Positions 1 to 7,022 of a stretch of 12,659 nt of DNA are shown piece by piece (the first letter of the stretch is position 1; each line of letters begins with the position of its first letter). The DNA is taken from the NCBI GenBank assembly GCA_030044295.1, contig JASHWB010000089.1, positions 1 to 12,659 on the forward strand, read 5' to 3'. The DNA comes from Candidatus Acidiferrales bacterium (lineage in GTDB: Bacteria > Acidobacteriota > Terriglobia > Acidiferrales > UBA7541). Below the pieces are notes generated by a model that made no database searches, was not told the origin of the DNA, and saw nothing but the letters and a program-made list of their open reading frames with translations. The translations under genes were made by a program, and so were the position numbers.

Positions 1-30
1 GTTGAAGGGAAACCAGGAAGGCACAGAACC

Positions 31-477
31 GTGAACCGAAAGTCCTTTCGCCGCGCCTTCGAGAGCCCAGTAGCCAGAGCGTCCTTATGGATGGCGATGG
101 CTGTAGTAGCGATTGTTGCGATGTGCCTCCCGGCTGCGGCGATCGGGAGACAACAAAGCTCGTCATCGGCAACGCTGCAAGCGCAACAGCAGCAGGCTCT
201 CACTAATGCGTCGCGTGCCGCAAAGGATGTGGATGTAGGCACTTTCTACATGCACAAAGGTGACTACGGCGCGGCGGTTTCCAGGCTGGAGGAAGCGGTC
301 CAATTGGATCCGAAAGACGCGAAAGCGCGGCTGCTGCTAGCGGAATCGTACGACAAGCAGGGTGACCGGACACACGCGCTGGAAACATATCAGGCTTACC
401 TCAAGGAATTTCCCAACGCCCGCGACGATAAAAAAATCCGGAAAAAAGTCGAAGAGCTGTCCCGCAACCGGGACTAA
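31..477 (+). CDS. Small secreted or membrane-anchored TPR protein
   Basis: This 148-residue protein has a basic N-terminus followed by a hydrophobic stretch at about residues 18-38 ending in AAA, which fits a Sec signal peptide or a single membrane anchor. Residues about 68-140 form two TPR-type helical repeats (GDYGAAVSRLEEAVQLDP, then a second with YQAYLKEFP) and end in a lysine-rich tail. TPR units mediate protein-protein contacts, so an envelope scaffold or assembly role is an inference; no catalytic residues are seen. The GTG start is chosen because AGGAAGG (15-21) lies 9 bases upstream; an internal ATG at 91 would cut into the hydrophobic segment. The gene converges on the minus-strand SprT-like gene with an 11-base gap, and a hairpin occupies its last codons. 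Its promoter lies outside the window. The specific function is unknown. Confidence 0.8.
   Translation: MNRKSFRRAFESPVARASLWMAMAVVAIVAMCLPAAAIGRQQSSSSATLQAQQQQALTNASRAAKDVDVGTFYMHKGDYGAAVSRLEEAVQLDPKDAKARLLLAESYDKQGDRTHALETYQAYLKEFPNARDDKKIRKKVEELSRNRD
459..474. terminator. Hairpin between convergent genes, possible weak terminator
   Basis: GTCCCG-CAAC-CGGGAC is a perfect 6-bp stem with a 4-base loop. It lies over the last codons of the + strand TPR gene, directly before its TAA. On the minus strand it lies 15 bases past the stop of the SprT-like gene, and a run of six T follows 11 bases after the stem. The T-run is too far away for a textbook intrinsic terminator on the minus strand, and none follows on the + strand, so termination is only a possibility. 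Confidence 0.3.
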
Positions 478-488
478 GCGGCTCCAGG

Positions 489-1220
489 TTAGCGGCGGCG
501 AGTGGTGCTGAAATGCTTGAGAAACTTCATGGCGCGCGTGTAATCAGAGAACTGTCGCTCTTCAAGGCGAAATTCGACCGAGTGTGATGCGCGGCGGCAG
601 CGCTCGAACCTTACCGGATGCTTTTGATGGAGCATTTCGTGGTAGAGCACGTAGCCGACCACGTAACCCGGCACCTCCCGGCGATCCAACGCGCGATTGA
701 TAACGATCTGATTCAGGGCTGGATCGAAGCACCCCAGCTGAGCGCGCCAGGAGCGAGTGCTCCATCCCAAGCGGGGATAAGGAAGCGCGCGTTCGAAATA
801 GCGCGCGTTAAGGTGCTCATACATTTCATGGAGGTTGTGGTGCGAGCCAGCGGGATGCAGATCGAGTTTGCGGGCGCGGCTGCGGCGCAGCGCTAAGATC
901 TGCGCGCGCGTCCTAATGGAATGAGCGAACTGGCGGTAGATATCGAGTAAGCCGGTGGGAGGGCGTCGGCGGTAGAGGCGGCCGAGCAGAATTGCCGCAG
1001 CTGATTCAATGACCGGTACGGGCGCGCGGCGCAGAACGTCGGAGAGGCGGACATGAGCGGTCTCGCCGCGCAAACGGACTGTATGCGTAAGACCGGCATA
1101 CGGATGAAATTCAACCAAGAATTGCGGCGGGCGGCCGTGGCATCCGAGGCGGGTGAAGATTCGCTGGAAAATCCTGTCGCCGCCGGGAACGCGCCTGTTA
1201 TGGCCGCGAGGTCTTTTCAC
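489..1220 (-). CDS. SprT-like zinc metalloprotease domain protein
   Basis: This 243-residue protein carries an SprT-like domain at about residues 130-240. It has the zinc-protease motif HEMLH (194-198) in the context YVLYHEMLHQKHP, followed by H213 in HSVEF as the probable third ligand. Upstream lie MYEHLNARYF and the GWSTRSWRAQLG strand region, both typical of the fold. SprT/Spartan proteins cleave proteins crosslinked to DNA; that substrate is inferred here, not shown. Residues 1-120 are arginine-rich and contain a conserved-looking segment (VRLSDVLRRAPVPVIESA) not found in short SprT proteins. No C-terminal zinc ribbon is visible. The GTG start overlaps the TGA of the preceding gene as GTGA; no clear ribosome binding site is seen, so translational coupling is likely, and the next in-frame ATG (codon 133) is far too late. 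It is the last gene of the uvrA operon. Confidence 0.8.
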   Translation of the reverse strand: MKRPRGHNRRVPGGDRIFQRIFTRLGCHGRPPQFLVEFHPYAGLTHTVRLRGETAHVRLSDVLRRAPVPVIESAAAILLGRLYRRRPPTGLLDIYRQFAHSIRTRAQILALRRSRARKLDLHPAGSHHNLHEMYEHLNARYFERALPYPRLGWSTRSWRAQLGCFDPALNQIVINRALDRREVPGYVVGYVLYHEMLHQKHPVRFERCRRASHSVEFRLEERQFSDYTRAMKFLKHFSTTRRR

Positions 1221-1753
1221 TGTTTTCGGCGCACGACCGCTGGCAGCATGGTTTTCTGCGCGTCAGCCACTGCTGAAATCGCGTCCGTGGTGCTGTCGAT
1301 GGCGTCTTGCAAAGTATCGCTGTAATCGCTGAGGTATCGCCCCTTTTTACTGTATTTTTGCAGGCGCGACAAGAACGATTTGCTCTTTTCATCCATTAAT
1401 TTCAGCGCGACTTTGATATCCGCCTGCGTCCTGGTGGCATCGTCGATCTCGTCCGAGGCGTCGTCCATGCAGCCTTCGTAACCGTGCAGCAACCCATTCA
1501 AGACTTCGCTGCGGTCACGTTCTGCGGCGGTGCGGTTGAGTTCATAATCGAATTTAGTGAGGCGGTCTTCGGCGAAGGACATATAGAGCTTGATGCGATC
1601 CGAGGGTGTGGCCGCTTCGCGAATTTTGCCGGCCTCTTCATCGCTCAGGTAATCGTGAAGTTGAGGGCGCGCTGTGGCCATCTTGGCGGCCCCAAGCAGC
1701 AGGGCGAGGAACGCGGCGGCACTCGCGGTGATCGAGATAAGGCGAGAGCGCAT
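1217..1753 (-). CDS. Secreted helical protein of unknown function (178 aa)
   Basis: No family is recognised. The first ~28 residues form a signal peptide (basic start, hydrophobic AAAFLALLLGAA, then ATA). The mature part is charged and almost wholly helical, with regularly spaced leucine and isoleucine, a single cysteine in YEGCMDDASDEIDD, and a basic C-terminus ending in RRKQ. It is likely exported and may form a coiled coil or helical bundle. The ATG start is supported by AGGAGGT a few bases upstream, which overlaps the TAG stop of the preceding gene. Its own TGA overlaps the GTG of the SprT-like gene. It resembles the upstream 165-residue protein in size, signal, helical content and the position of an acidic cysteine-containing segment, so the two may be diverged paralogs. 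Confidence 0.72.
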   Translation of the reverse strand: MRSRLISITASAAAFLALLLGAAKMATARPQLHDYLSDEEAGKIREAATPSDRIKLYMSFAEDRLTKFDYELNRTAAERDRSEVLNGLLHGYEGCMDDASDEIDDATRTQADIKVALKLMDEKSKSFLSRLQKYSKKGRYLSDYSDTLQDAIDSTTDAISAVADAQKTMLPAVVRRKQ

Positions 1754-1762
1754 GGCTACCTC

Positions 1763-2260
1763 CTAGGGCAGAGGAATGTGGTGGTAATTGCGGCGGGACC
1801 GCGGACCGGGGAAGAGCTCCTGAAGAAGATGGCTGTTTAGCTCTTCGAGGTCATCGCGATCATGGCGAAAACGCGCCTGCTCGTCGGCTGTCATCGTTGG
1901 GATCATCCGGTCGAGACGCTCCAGCGATTCGCGCAACGAGATCTGCAGCTGTTTGAAGCCAGCCGGCTTCTTTACGGCGTTGATGTTCGTCTGGTCAAGC
2001 TCCTTCGAACATTCCTCGGCCTCGGAGTGGTACTGATCGAGGACCTGAGCGGCGGAATCGAATTGCCGGTCAGCCACATCTTTTTCGATTTCGCGGAACT
2101 CGGCAGCGCCGATTTTCTGCATCAGTTCGGCTTTGTGGACGGGATTGGTTTCACGCTCGTACCGCGCGCGAAGCTCGGGAGTATTCTCGCGTGGGATGGC
2201 GGGGCTTAGGACGAGCGCCGCGAAAAAGAGGCCTCCGGCAATCGGGAGGTATGGAGCCAC
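1763..2260 (-). CDS. Secreted or membrane-anchored helical protein of unknown function (165 aa)
   Basis: No family is recognised. A short hydrophobic N-terminus (YLPIAGGLFFAALVLSPAI) suggests export or an uncleaved anchor. The remainder is highly charged helix, with one cysteine in EAEECSKELDQ and a tail rich in arginine, histidine and proline. The GTG start is chosen because AGAGG lies about 8 bases upstream and no ATG is available before the hydrophobic segment. The gene begins 5 bases after the TAG of the TPR gene and its own stop overlaps the ribosome binding site of the next gene, so it sits firmly inside the operon. A possible paralog of the following 178-residue protein. Function unknown; a periplasmic role alongside the TPR protein is an inference from context. 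Confidence 0.7.
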   Translation of the reverse strand: MAPYLPIAGGLFFAALVLSPAIPRENTPELRARYERETNPVHKAELMQKIGAAEFREIEKDVADRQFDSAAQVLDQYHSEAEECSKELDQTNINAVKKPAGFKQLQISLRESLERLDRMIPTMTADEQARFRHDRDDLEELNSHLLQELFPGPRSRRNYHHIPLP

Positions 2261-2265
2261 CGCCG

Positions 2266-3585
2266 CTACCTCTTTTTGTCCTTTAGCTCGCGCGTGAGGG
2301 CGCGAGCGCGGGAACTGGCCTCGAAATACATATCGCTGTTCTCGTTTGTATTCAGCCGCAGAAAACGCTGATACGCGTCCAGGGCCTGCTCCGGCTGACC
2401 TAGTTTATCGTAACAGGCGCCGCGAAGAAACCAGCTCTCAGGAGGCAGCGATACGCGCTGAGAAAGCAGGTCGAGAGCCTGTAGCGAAGCCGCGTAGTTT
2501 TGGGTGTTGTATTCGGCGAGGGCGAGATCGGCAAGCACGTCGTTGGCGGTGGGATCGAGATGATTTGCCACCAGAAGCTGACTGACGGCCTGGGGATAAT
2601 TCTTCGCTTGCAGCAGAGCGTGGCCCAGGAGGGCACGAAAGTTGGCGTTTTGCGGTTGACGGGCGACTGCCTGCTGAAGGGGTGGCACGGCAGTCGCAAA
2701 TTGTTTTTTCGTGAAGAGGATTCGGGCGCGAAGTTCGAGCGCATTGGCGCTTTCCGGCCCTTGCGTGGCGGCGCGGTCGAGTTCAGCCATCGCTTCGTCC
2801 AAATTACCGAGATCGACAAGAGCTGCGGCGCGCTCGATGCGAATCTTTGCGTCCGCGGGATGAGAATTTAAGTAGGTCTGCAACTCCACGGTGCCAGGCT
2901 GATCTTTCTTTTGGGCGATGAGGCACTGACCTAAGCCGAGGTGCGCTTCATCGGAATCGGGCTGGAGCGCGAGCGCGGCGCGAAACTCAGGTTCGGCCTC
3001 AGCGGGGCGCTTGTTTCGCAGGAGCGCCGAGCCAAGCGCCAGATGAACATCGAAATCCTTGGCGTCGATTTTCTCGGCGGCTTGATATTGGACGATAGCG
3101 TCATCAAGCTTGCCGCTGCGGTCGAGGGCGGTGGCAAGCAAGAACTTCGGCCGTGCCTGATCGGGCATGAGGTCCGCGGCATGCTGGAGCGGACCGACGG
3201 CGTCCGCCGGGCGATCCGGCAGAAGAGTGAGGCCGAGATTGAGATAAGCGGCGGCCATCTTAGGATCGAGCGAGATGGCTTTCTCGTATTCAGATTTTGC
3301 ATCATCGGTGCGATTGAGCGCCGTGTACACGTAGCCGAGGTCGAAGTGAACCGTGGCGTCATCCGGTTGTTTAGCTAGAAATTGCTGATAATCCTTGACG
3401 GCGGATTCGTAGTCCTTCTGCTGGACAGCGGTTTGCGCGTCATCGAGCAGGCGATTGAGTTCGGCAGCGGCGGCATCGTGATGAACCCGCGTGCGGCTGG
3501 CGCTCGTGTTTTGCGCCCTTGCCGGGAGCAGTCCTGTCGCCACAAAAAGCGCGATGGGCAGACCGGCTCTCACAGTGAAATTCAT
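2266..3585 (-). CDS. Secreted protein with about eleven TPR repeats
   Basis: This 439-residue protein has a signal peptide (residues 1-25, hydrophobic LPIALFVATGLL, cleavage near ARAQ). From about residue 41 to 420 it is an unbroken array of about eleven 34-residue TPR units, each with the usual small residue, G/A/Y pattern and a closing P (for example YQQFLAKQPDD, YEKAISLDPK, FRAALALQPDS). Such arrays form a superhelix that binds other proteins, so an outer-face scaffold is likely; its partner is unknown. There is no catalytic domain. The ATG overlaps the uvrA stop as ATGA and the upstream bases show only a weak ribosome binding site, so translation is probably coupled to uvrA. A secreted TPR protein directly fused transcriptionally to a cytoplasmic repair gene is odd and may be shared expression only. 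Confidence 0.85.
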   Translation of the reverse strand: MNFTVRAGLPIALFVATGLLPARAQNTSASRTRVHHDAAAAELNRLLDDAQTAVQQKDYESAVKDYQQFLAKQPDDATVHFDLGYVYTALNRTDDAKSEYEKAISLDPKMAAAYLNLGLTLLPDRPADAVGPLQHAADLMPDQARPKFLLATALDRSGKLDDAIVQYQAAEKIDAKDFDVHLALGSALLRNKRPAEAEPEFRAALALQPDSDEAHLGLGQCLIAQKKDQPGTVELQTYLNSHPADAKIRIERAAALVDLGNLDEAMAELDRAATQGPESANALELRARILFTKKQFATAVPPLQQAVARQPQNANFRALLGHALLQAKNYPQAVSQLLVANHLDPTANDVLADLALAEYNTQNYAASLQALDLLSQRVSLPPESWFLRGACYDKLGQPEQALDAYQRFLRLNTNENSDMYFEASSRARALTRELKDKKR

Positions 3586-6578
3586 TTGTTGATGGCACCG
3601 TTGGCGGCGGCATCGGATGCAGGCGCCGCGTGGCGATGATTACCGTCGTCTTGCGCCAGAACGCGCGCCAGGAATTTGCCGGTGTGCGATTGCTGATTGC
3701 GGGCAACCTGCTCGGGGGTGCCCGCGGCAACGACGCGGCCGCCCGCGTCGCCGCCCTCGGGGCCGAGGTCGATCACCCAATCGGCGGATTTAATCAGATC
3801 GAGATTATGCTCGATGATCAGGACCGATGCCCCGGCGTCGATGAGTTTGCGGAATGACGTGAGCAGCTTCTGAATATCGTCGAAATGCAGGCCGGTAGTT
3901 GGCTCGTCGAAGATATACAGGATCCCGCTGGTGGCCTCGCGCGTTAGATGCGCGGCGAGCTTCAGGCGCTGTGCCTCGCCGCCGGAGAGCGTGGTGCCGG
4001 ATTGACCGAGGCGGAGATAACCGAGGCCGACTTCGTCGAGAACGCGTAGGCGACTGATGACTTTGGGATTGTTCGCGAAAAAAATGAGGGCCTCGCGAAC
4101 GGTCATTTGCAGCACGTCGTGGATATTCTTTTCGCGATACAGCACTTCGAGCACGCTGCTTTTGTAGCGCGTCCCGTGGCATTCCTCGCAAACCAGTTCG
4201 ACATCGGCGAGGAAGCGCATTTCAACGGTCACGGTGCCGTCGCCCTGGCAGGCTTCGCAGCGGCCTCCGGGGATGTTGAAGGAGAAATGTCCCGCACTGA
4301 GGCCGCGCTTTTTAGCGTCGGGCGTGGCGGCGAAAACGTCGCGTATTGGGTCGAATGCTTTTAGATACGTGGCGGGATTGGAACGCGGCGTGCGTCCAAT
4401 GGGCGATTGGTCGACCATCTCGATGGCCTGAATTGCGGCGTCGCCTTCGATGCGGTCGCAATAGGCGCGCCAGTTGCCGCCAGTTCGCTTGGCTTCGAGG
4501 GCCTTGTAAATCACGTCGTGAACTAACGTGGATTTGCCGGAGCCGGAAACTCCCGTTACGGCCACGAGCACACCGAGCGGAATCATCACGTCGATATTCT
4601 TCAGGTTGTGCGCGTGCGCACCGATGATCTTCAGGACTTTGCCTTGAGGCTTGCGGCGGCGCTGAGGAATGGAGATGCGCGCCTCTCCGCGCAAATAACG
4701 CCCGGTGAGCGAATGCACGTCTTTGAGCAGGGCATCGCGCGAACCGGCGAAGATGATCTGGCCTCCATGTTCGCCCGCGCCGGGACCGAGATCGATTACG
4801 TCATCGGCTGCGAGAATGGTATCCGGGTCGTGCTCGACTACCAGCAGCGTGTTACCCAGCTCGCGCAACCCTCTAAGAATTTCGATCAAGCGGTTGGTGT
4901 CGCGAGGGTGCAGGCCGATCGAGGGCTCGTCGAGAACGTAGAGAGCGCCCACAAGCCGCGAACCGAGGGAAGTGGCAAGCTGAATGCGCTGCGCTTCGCC
5001 GCCGGAAAGCGTGGAGGTGAGCCGGTCGAGCGTCAGATAATCGAGGCCAACTTCATCCAGGAAACGAAGGCGCTGCTGAATTTCTTCTAGCACCTTTTCG
5101 GCGATCGACATTTCGGCGGCGCTCAGCTGCAAGCTATCGAAGAACGGCCGGGCCTTCTTGACGGTCATCTGGCAGACTTCCGTGATCGAGCGGCCGGCGA
5201 TTTTCACGGCGCGGGCCTCGGCGCGCAGGCGCGTGCCGCCGCAATCGAGGCAAGTGGCATAACCGCGATAACGGCTCAGAAAAACGCGGACATGAAGCTT
5301 GTACTTCTTGCGCTCCAGCCATTCAAAGAACCCCTTGATGCCTGGGAAGCCTTCCTTCTTGTCGCCTTCGACGAGTGTATCGCGCTGCGCCGCCGTAAGC
5401 TCGCGGAATGGAACGTCGATGGGAATAGCCTTCGCGCGCGCGAACTTTTTCAATTCGGCCGCTAGCGCGCGGTAGCGAGGCTTCGTCCAGGGCTCGATGG
5501 CGCCGTCGGCGAGCGATTTGCTTTTGTCCGGGACGACGCGATCGAGGTCGAAATCTACGGTGTTGCCGAAACCCTGGCAGCGCGGGCATGCCCCATAGGG
5601 GTTGTTGAACGAGAAAAGGCGTGGCTCGGGTTCCTGGTAGGTGGCGCCGCATTTCTTGCACGTGAAGCGCTCGCTGAAAGTCATGCGCCGCGGCGAATCA
5701 GCACCGGCGGCGGGATCAGCGGCCAGTTCGATGATGGCTTCGCCATGTCCCTCGCGGTAGCAGATTTCGATCGAATCGACCAACCGCGAGCGAATTTCCG
5801 GCGAGAGCGCCAGGCGGTCCACAAGCACCCAAACAGGCTCCGAGAAGTCGATATCGAGCAGGTCCTCGGGCGTGGCGAATTCAAAGACGCGTCCGCCTTG
5901 ATACAGGCGATTGAAGCCCCGCTTGCGCAGGCCGGCGAGAGTCTGACGTACCGCGTCCGGACTCGGCTTCGCAGCTGTTGTCGCGCGCGATCGGCGGGGT
6001 ATGGCGGCGGGATCGGGCGCGATTTTCAGATCGTAGAGCACGTAAAAGCGAGTGCCTTCGGGGAGCGCCATGATGCGAGTGGCGATCTCGTCGAACGTGT
6101 CTTTCCGGACTTCCTCACCGCAGCGCAGGCAGAAAGTGTGGCCGGCGCGGGCGTAAAGCAGGCGCAGATAGTCGTAGATTTCGGTGGCCGTGGCAACGGT
6201 CGACCGGGGATTGCGCGTCGAGTTCTTCTGGCGGATGGAGATGGCCGGGGCGATGCCCGTCACTTCGTCTACGTCTGGCTTTTCGATGCGCTCCAGGAAC
6301 TGCCGCGCGTAGGCGGAAAGCGATTCAATGTACCGACGCTGCCCCTCGGCGTACAGCGTGTCGAAGGCGAGGCTGGACTTGCCGGAGCCGGATACGCCGG
6401 TCACTACCGTGATAGCGTTGTGGGCGATCGAGAAGTCGATATTCTTCAGGTTGTGAACGCGCGCGCCGCGCACGCGGATAGCGTTGTCGTTCTCGGCGGC
6501 CGAGGCTGCCAAGACGGCGGAACTGCCCTGGGCGGGCGCTTTGTCCCGGCGGAGCTTGTCAGTTGATCCCATTGGCAT
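3582..6578 (-). CDS. uvrA: UvrA, excinuclease ABC subunit A
   Basis: UvrA is the cytoplasmic DNA-damage sensor of nucleotide excision repair; as an ATP-driven dimer it finds lesions and loads UvrB. This 998-residue copy has every landmark. The first ATPase half has Walker A GVSGSGKSS (61-69), signature LSGGEAQR (524-531) and Walker B LYVLDE (546-551). The second half has Walker A GVSGSGKST (676-684), signature LSGGEAQR (864-871) and Walker B LYIFDE (887-892). Zinc cysteine pairs lie at 307/310 with 331/334, at 443/446, and at 774/777 with 797/800. It is longer than the usual ~940-950 residues because of an N-terminal extension of about 30 residues before the conserved core and a low-complexity alanine-rich C-terminal tail. 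The start could also be the ATG two codons later (6570-6572), which has better spacing (9 bases) from the upstream AGG. It is the first gene of a five-gene operon. Confidence 0.98.
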   Translation of the reverse strand: MPMGSTDKLRRDKAPAQGSSAVLAASAAENDNAIRVRGARVHNLKNIDFSIAHNAITVVTGVSGSGKSSLAFDTLYAEGQRRYIESLSAYARQFLERIEKPDVDEVTGIAPAISIRQKNSTRNPRSTVATATEIYDYLRLLYARAGHTFCLRCGEEVRKDTFDEIATRIMALPEGTRFYVLYDLKIAPDPAAIPRRSRATTAAKPSPDAVRQTLAGLRKRGFNRLYQGGRVFEFATPEDLLDIDFSEPVWVLVDRLALSPEIRSRLVDSIEICYREGHGEAIIELAADPAAGADSPRRMTFSERFTCKKCGATYQEPEPRLFSFNNPYGACPRCQGFGNTVDFDLDRVVPDKSKSLADGAIEPWTKPRYRALAAELKKFARAKAIPIDVPFRELTAAQRDTLVEGDKKEGFPGIKGFFEWLERKKYKLHVRVFLSRYRGYATCLDCGGTRLRAEARAVKIAGRSITEVCQMTVKKARPFFDSLQLSAAEMSIAEKVLEEIQQRLRFLDEVGLDYLTLDRLTSTLSGGEAQRIQLATSLGSRLVGALYVLDEPSIGLHPRDTNRLIEILRGLRELGNTLLVVEHDPDTILAADDVIDLGPGAGEHGGQIIFAGSRDALLKDVHSLTGRYLRGEARISIPQRRRKPQGKVLKIIGAHAHNLKNIDVMIPLGVLVAVTGVSGSGKSTLVHDVIYKALEAKRTGGNWRAYCDRIEGDAAIQAIEMVDQSPIGRTPRSNPATYLKAFDPIRDVFAATPDAKKRGLSAGHFSFNIPGGRCEACQGDGTVTVEMRFLADVELVCEECHGTRYKSSVLEVLYREKNIHDVLQMTVREALIFFANNPKVISRLRVLDEVGLGYLRLGQSGTTLSGGEAQRLKLAAHLTREATSGILYIFDEPTTGLHFDDIQKLLTSFRKLIDAGASVLIIEHNLDLIKSADWVIDLGPEGGDAGGRVVAAGTPEQVARNQQSHTGKFLARVLAQDDGNHRHAAPASDAAANGAINK

Positions 6579-6593
6579 GCGCCTAAACTGAAA

Positions 6594-6622
6594 ATTATAC
6601 GCCGCTCTGGCAAGACCGGCAA
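6594..6622 (-). promoter_or_regulatory. Predicted sigma-70-type promoter of the uvrA operon
   Basis: On the minus strand, TTGCCG (6617-6622, 4 of 6 consensus) is followed by a 17-base spacer and a perfect TATAAT (6594-6599). Transcription would begin near 6587, leaving a leader of only about 9-15 bases before the two candidate uvrA ATG codons. No GAAC/GTTC-type LexA box is seen around it, so SOS control is not supported by eye. Confidence 0.65.
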
Positions 6623-6673
6623 ATCGGCTCTCAGGGTGCGCAAAACGCTGAAATTACGGCTCGGATACTTGCC

Positions 6674-6703
6674 TTGACACTTTTCGCGCGCACCCAGTAG
6701 ACT
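6674..6703 (+). promoter_or_regulatory. Predicted promoter of the DUF507 gene pair
   Basis: A perfect TTGACA (6674-6679) is followed by an 18-base spacer and TAGACT (6698-6703, 4 of 6). Transcription would start near 6710, about 30 bases before the first DUF507 ATG. It points away from the uvrA promoter and does not overlap it. Confidence 0.55.
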
Positions 6704-6707
6704 CAAT

Positions 6708-6724
6708 TGCGAGCCGTTCTCGCA
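6708..6724 (+). other. Inverted repeat at the predicted DUF507 transcript start
   Basis: TGCGAG-CCGTT-CTCGCA is a perfect 6-bp inverted repeat with a 5-base loop. It lies at the predicted transcript start and just before the GGAG ribosome binding site (6727-6730). It could be an operator or a 5' RNA hairpin that tunes translation or stability; neither is shown. Confidence 0.4.
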
Positions 6725-6739
6725 TCGGAGCCACGCTGA

Positions 6740-7021
6740 ATGCTATTGAACCGGGACTACATCGGCTATATGGCCAGGGAAGTGGTCAAGCGCCTGGTAG
6801 CCGCCAAAATGATTGAGACTAAGGGTGCCGAAGAGCTCACGCAGCGCGTCCGCCAGGTGATGGCCGAGGAAATTACGATCGAAGACCGGCTGAACGAAGA
6901 GGTGCGCGAAATTCTAAGCCGTTATTCCGACGAAATGCAGCGCACCGGAGTCTCGTACCAGGAGATGTACAAGAAAGTGAAAGGCCAGCTGGCTCGCGAA
7001 AGGAAACTGATTCTCCGCTGA
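6740..7021 (+). CDS. DUF507 family protein (first of pair)
   Basis: This 93-residue protein is charged, wholly helical and has no signal peptide or membrane segment, so it is cytoplasmic. It is recognised as DUF507, a small family of unknown function found in Acidobacteriota, Aquificota and some former deltaproteobacteria. Features include the LLNRDYIGYMAREVVKRL opening, a middle acidic stretch (AEEITIEDRLNEEVREIL) and a basic C-terminus (QLARERKLILR). The ATG has GGAG 9 bases upstream. The stop is separated by one base from the next ATG, so the two genes are co-transcribed and may form a hetero-oligomer. Identification is by pattern recognition. Confidence 0.82.
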   Translation: MLLNRDYIGYMAREVVKRLVAAKMIETKGAEELTQRVRQVMAEEITIEDRLNEEVREILSRYSDEMQRTGVSYQEMYKKVKGQLARERKLILR

Positions 7022-7022
7022 C

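Noticed and set aside
5745..6566. 273-codon open frame on the + strand, antisense to uvrA
   Set aside because: It lies wholly inside the well-supported uvrA gene, has no recognisable domain or good ribosome binding site, and long antisense frames are expected in high-GC coding DNA.
6579..6739. LexA/SOS box in front of uvrA
   Set aside because: No GAAC-N4-GTTC or GTTC-N7-GAAC type site was found by eye, although uvrA is SOS-controlled in many bacteria.
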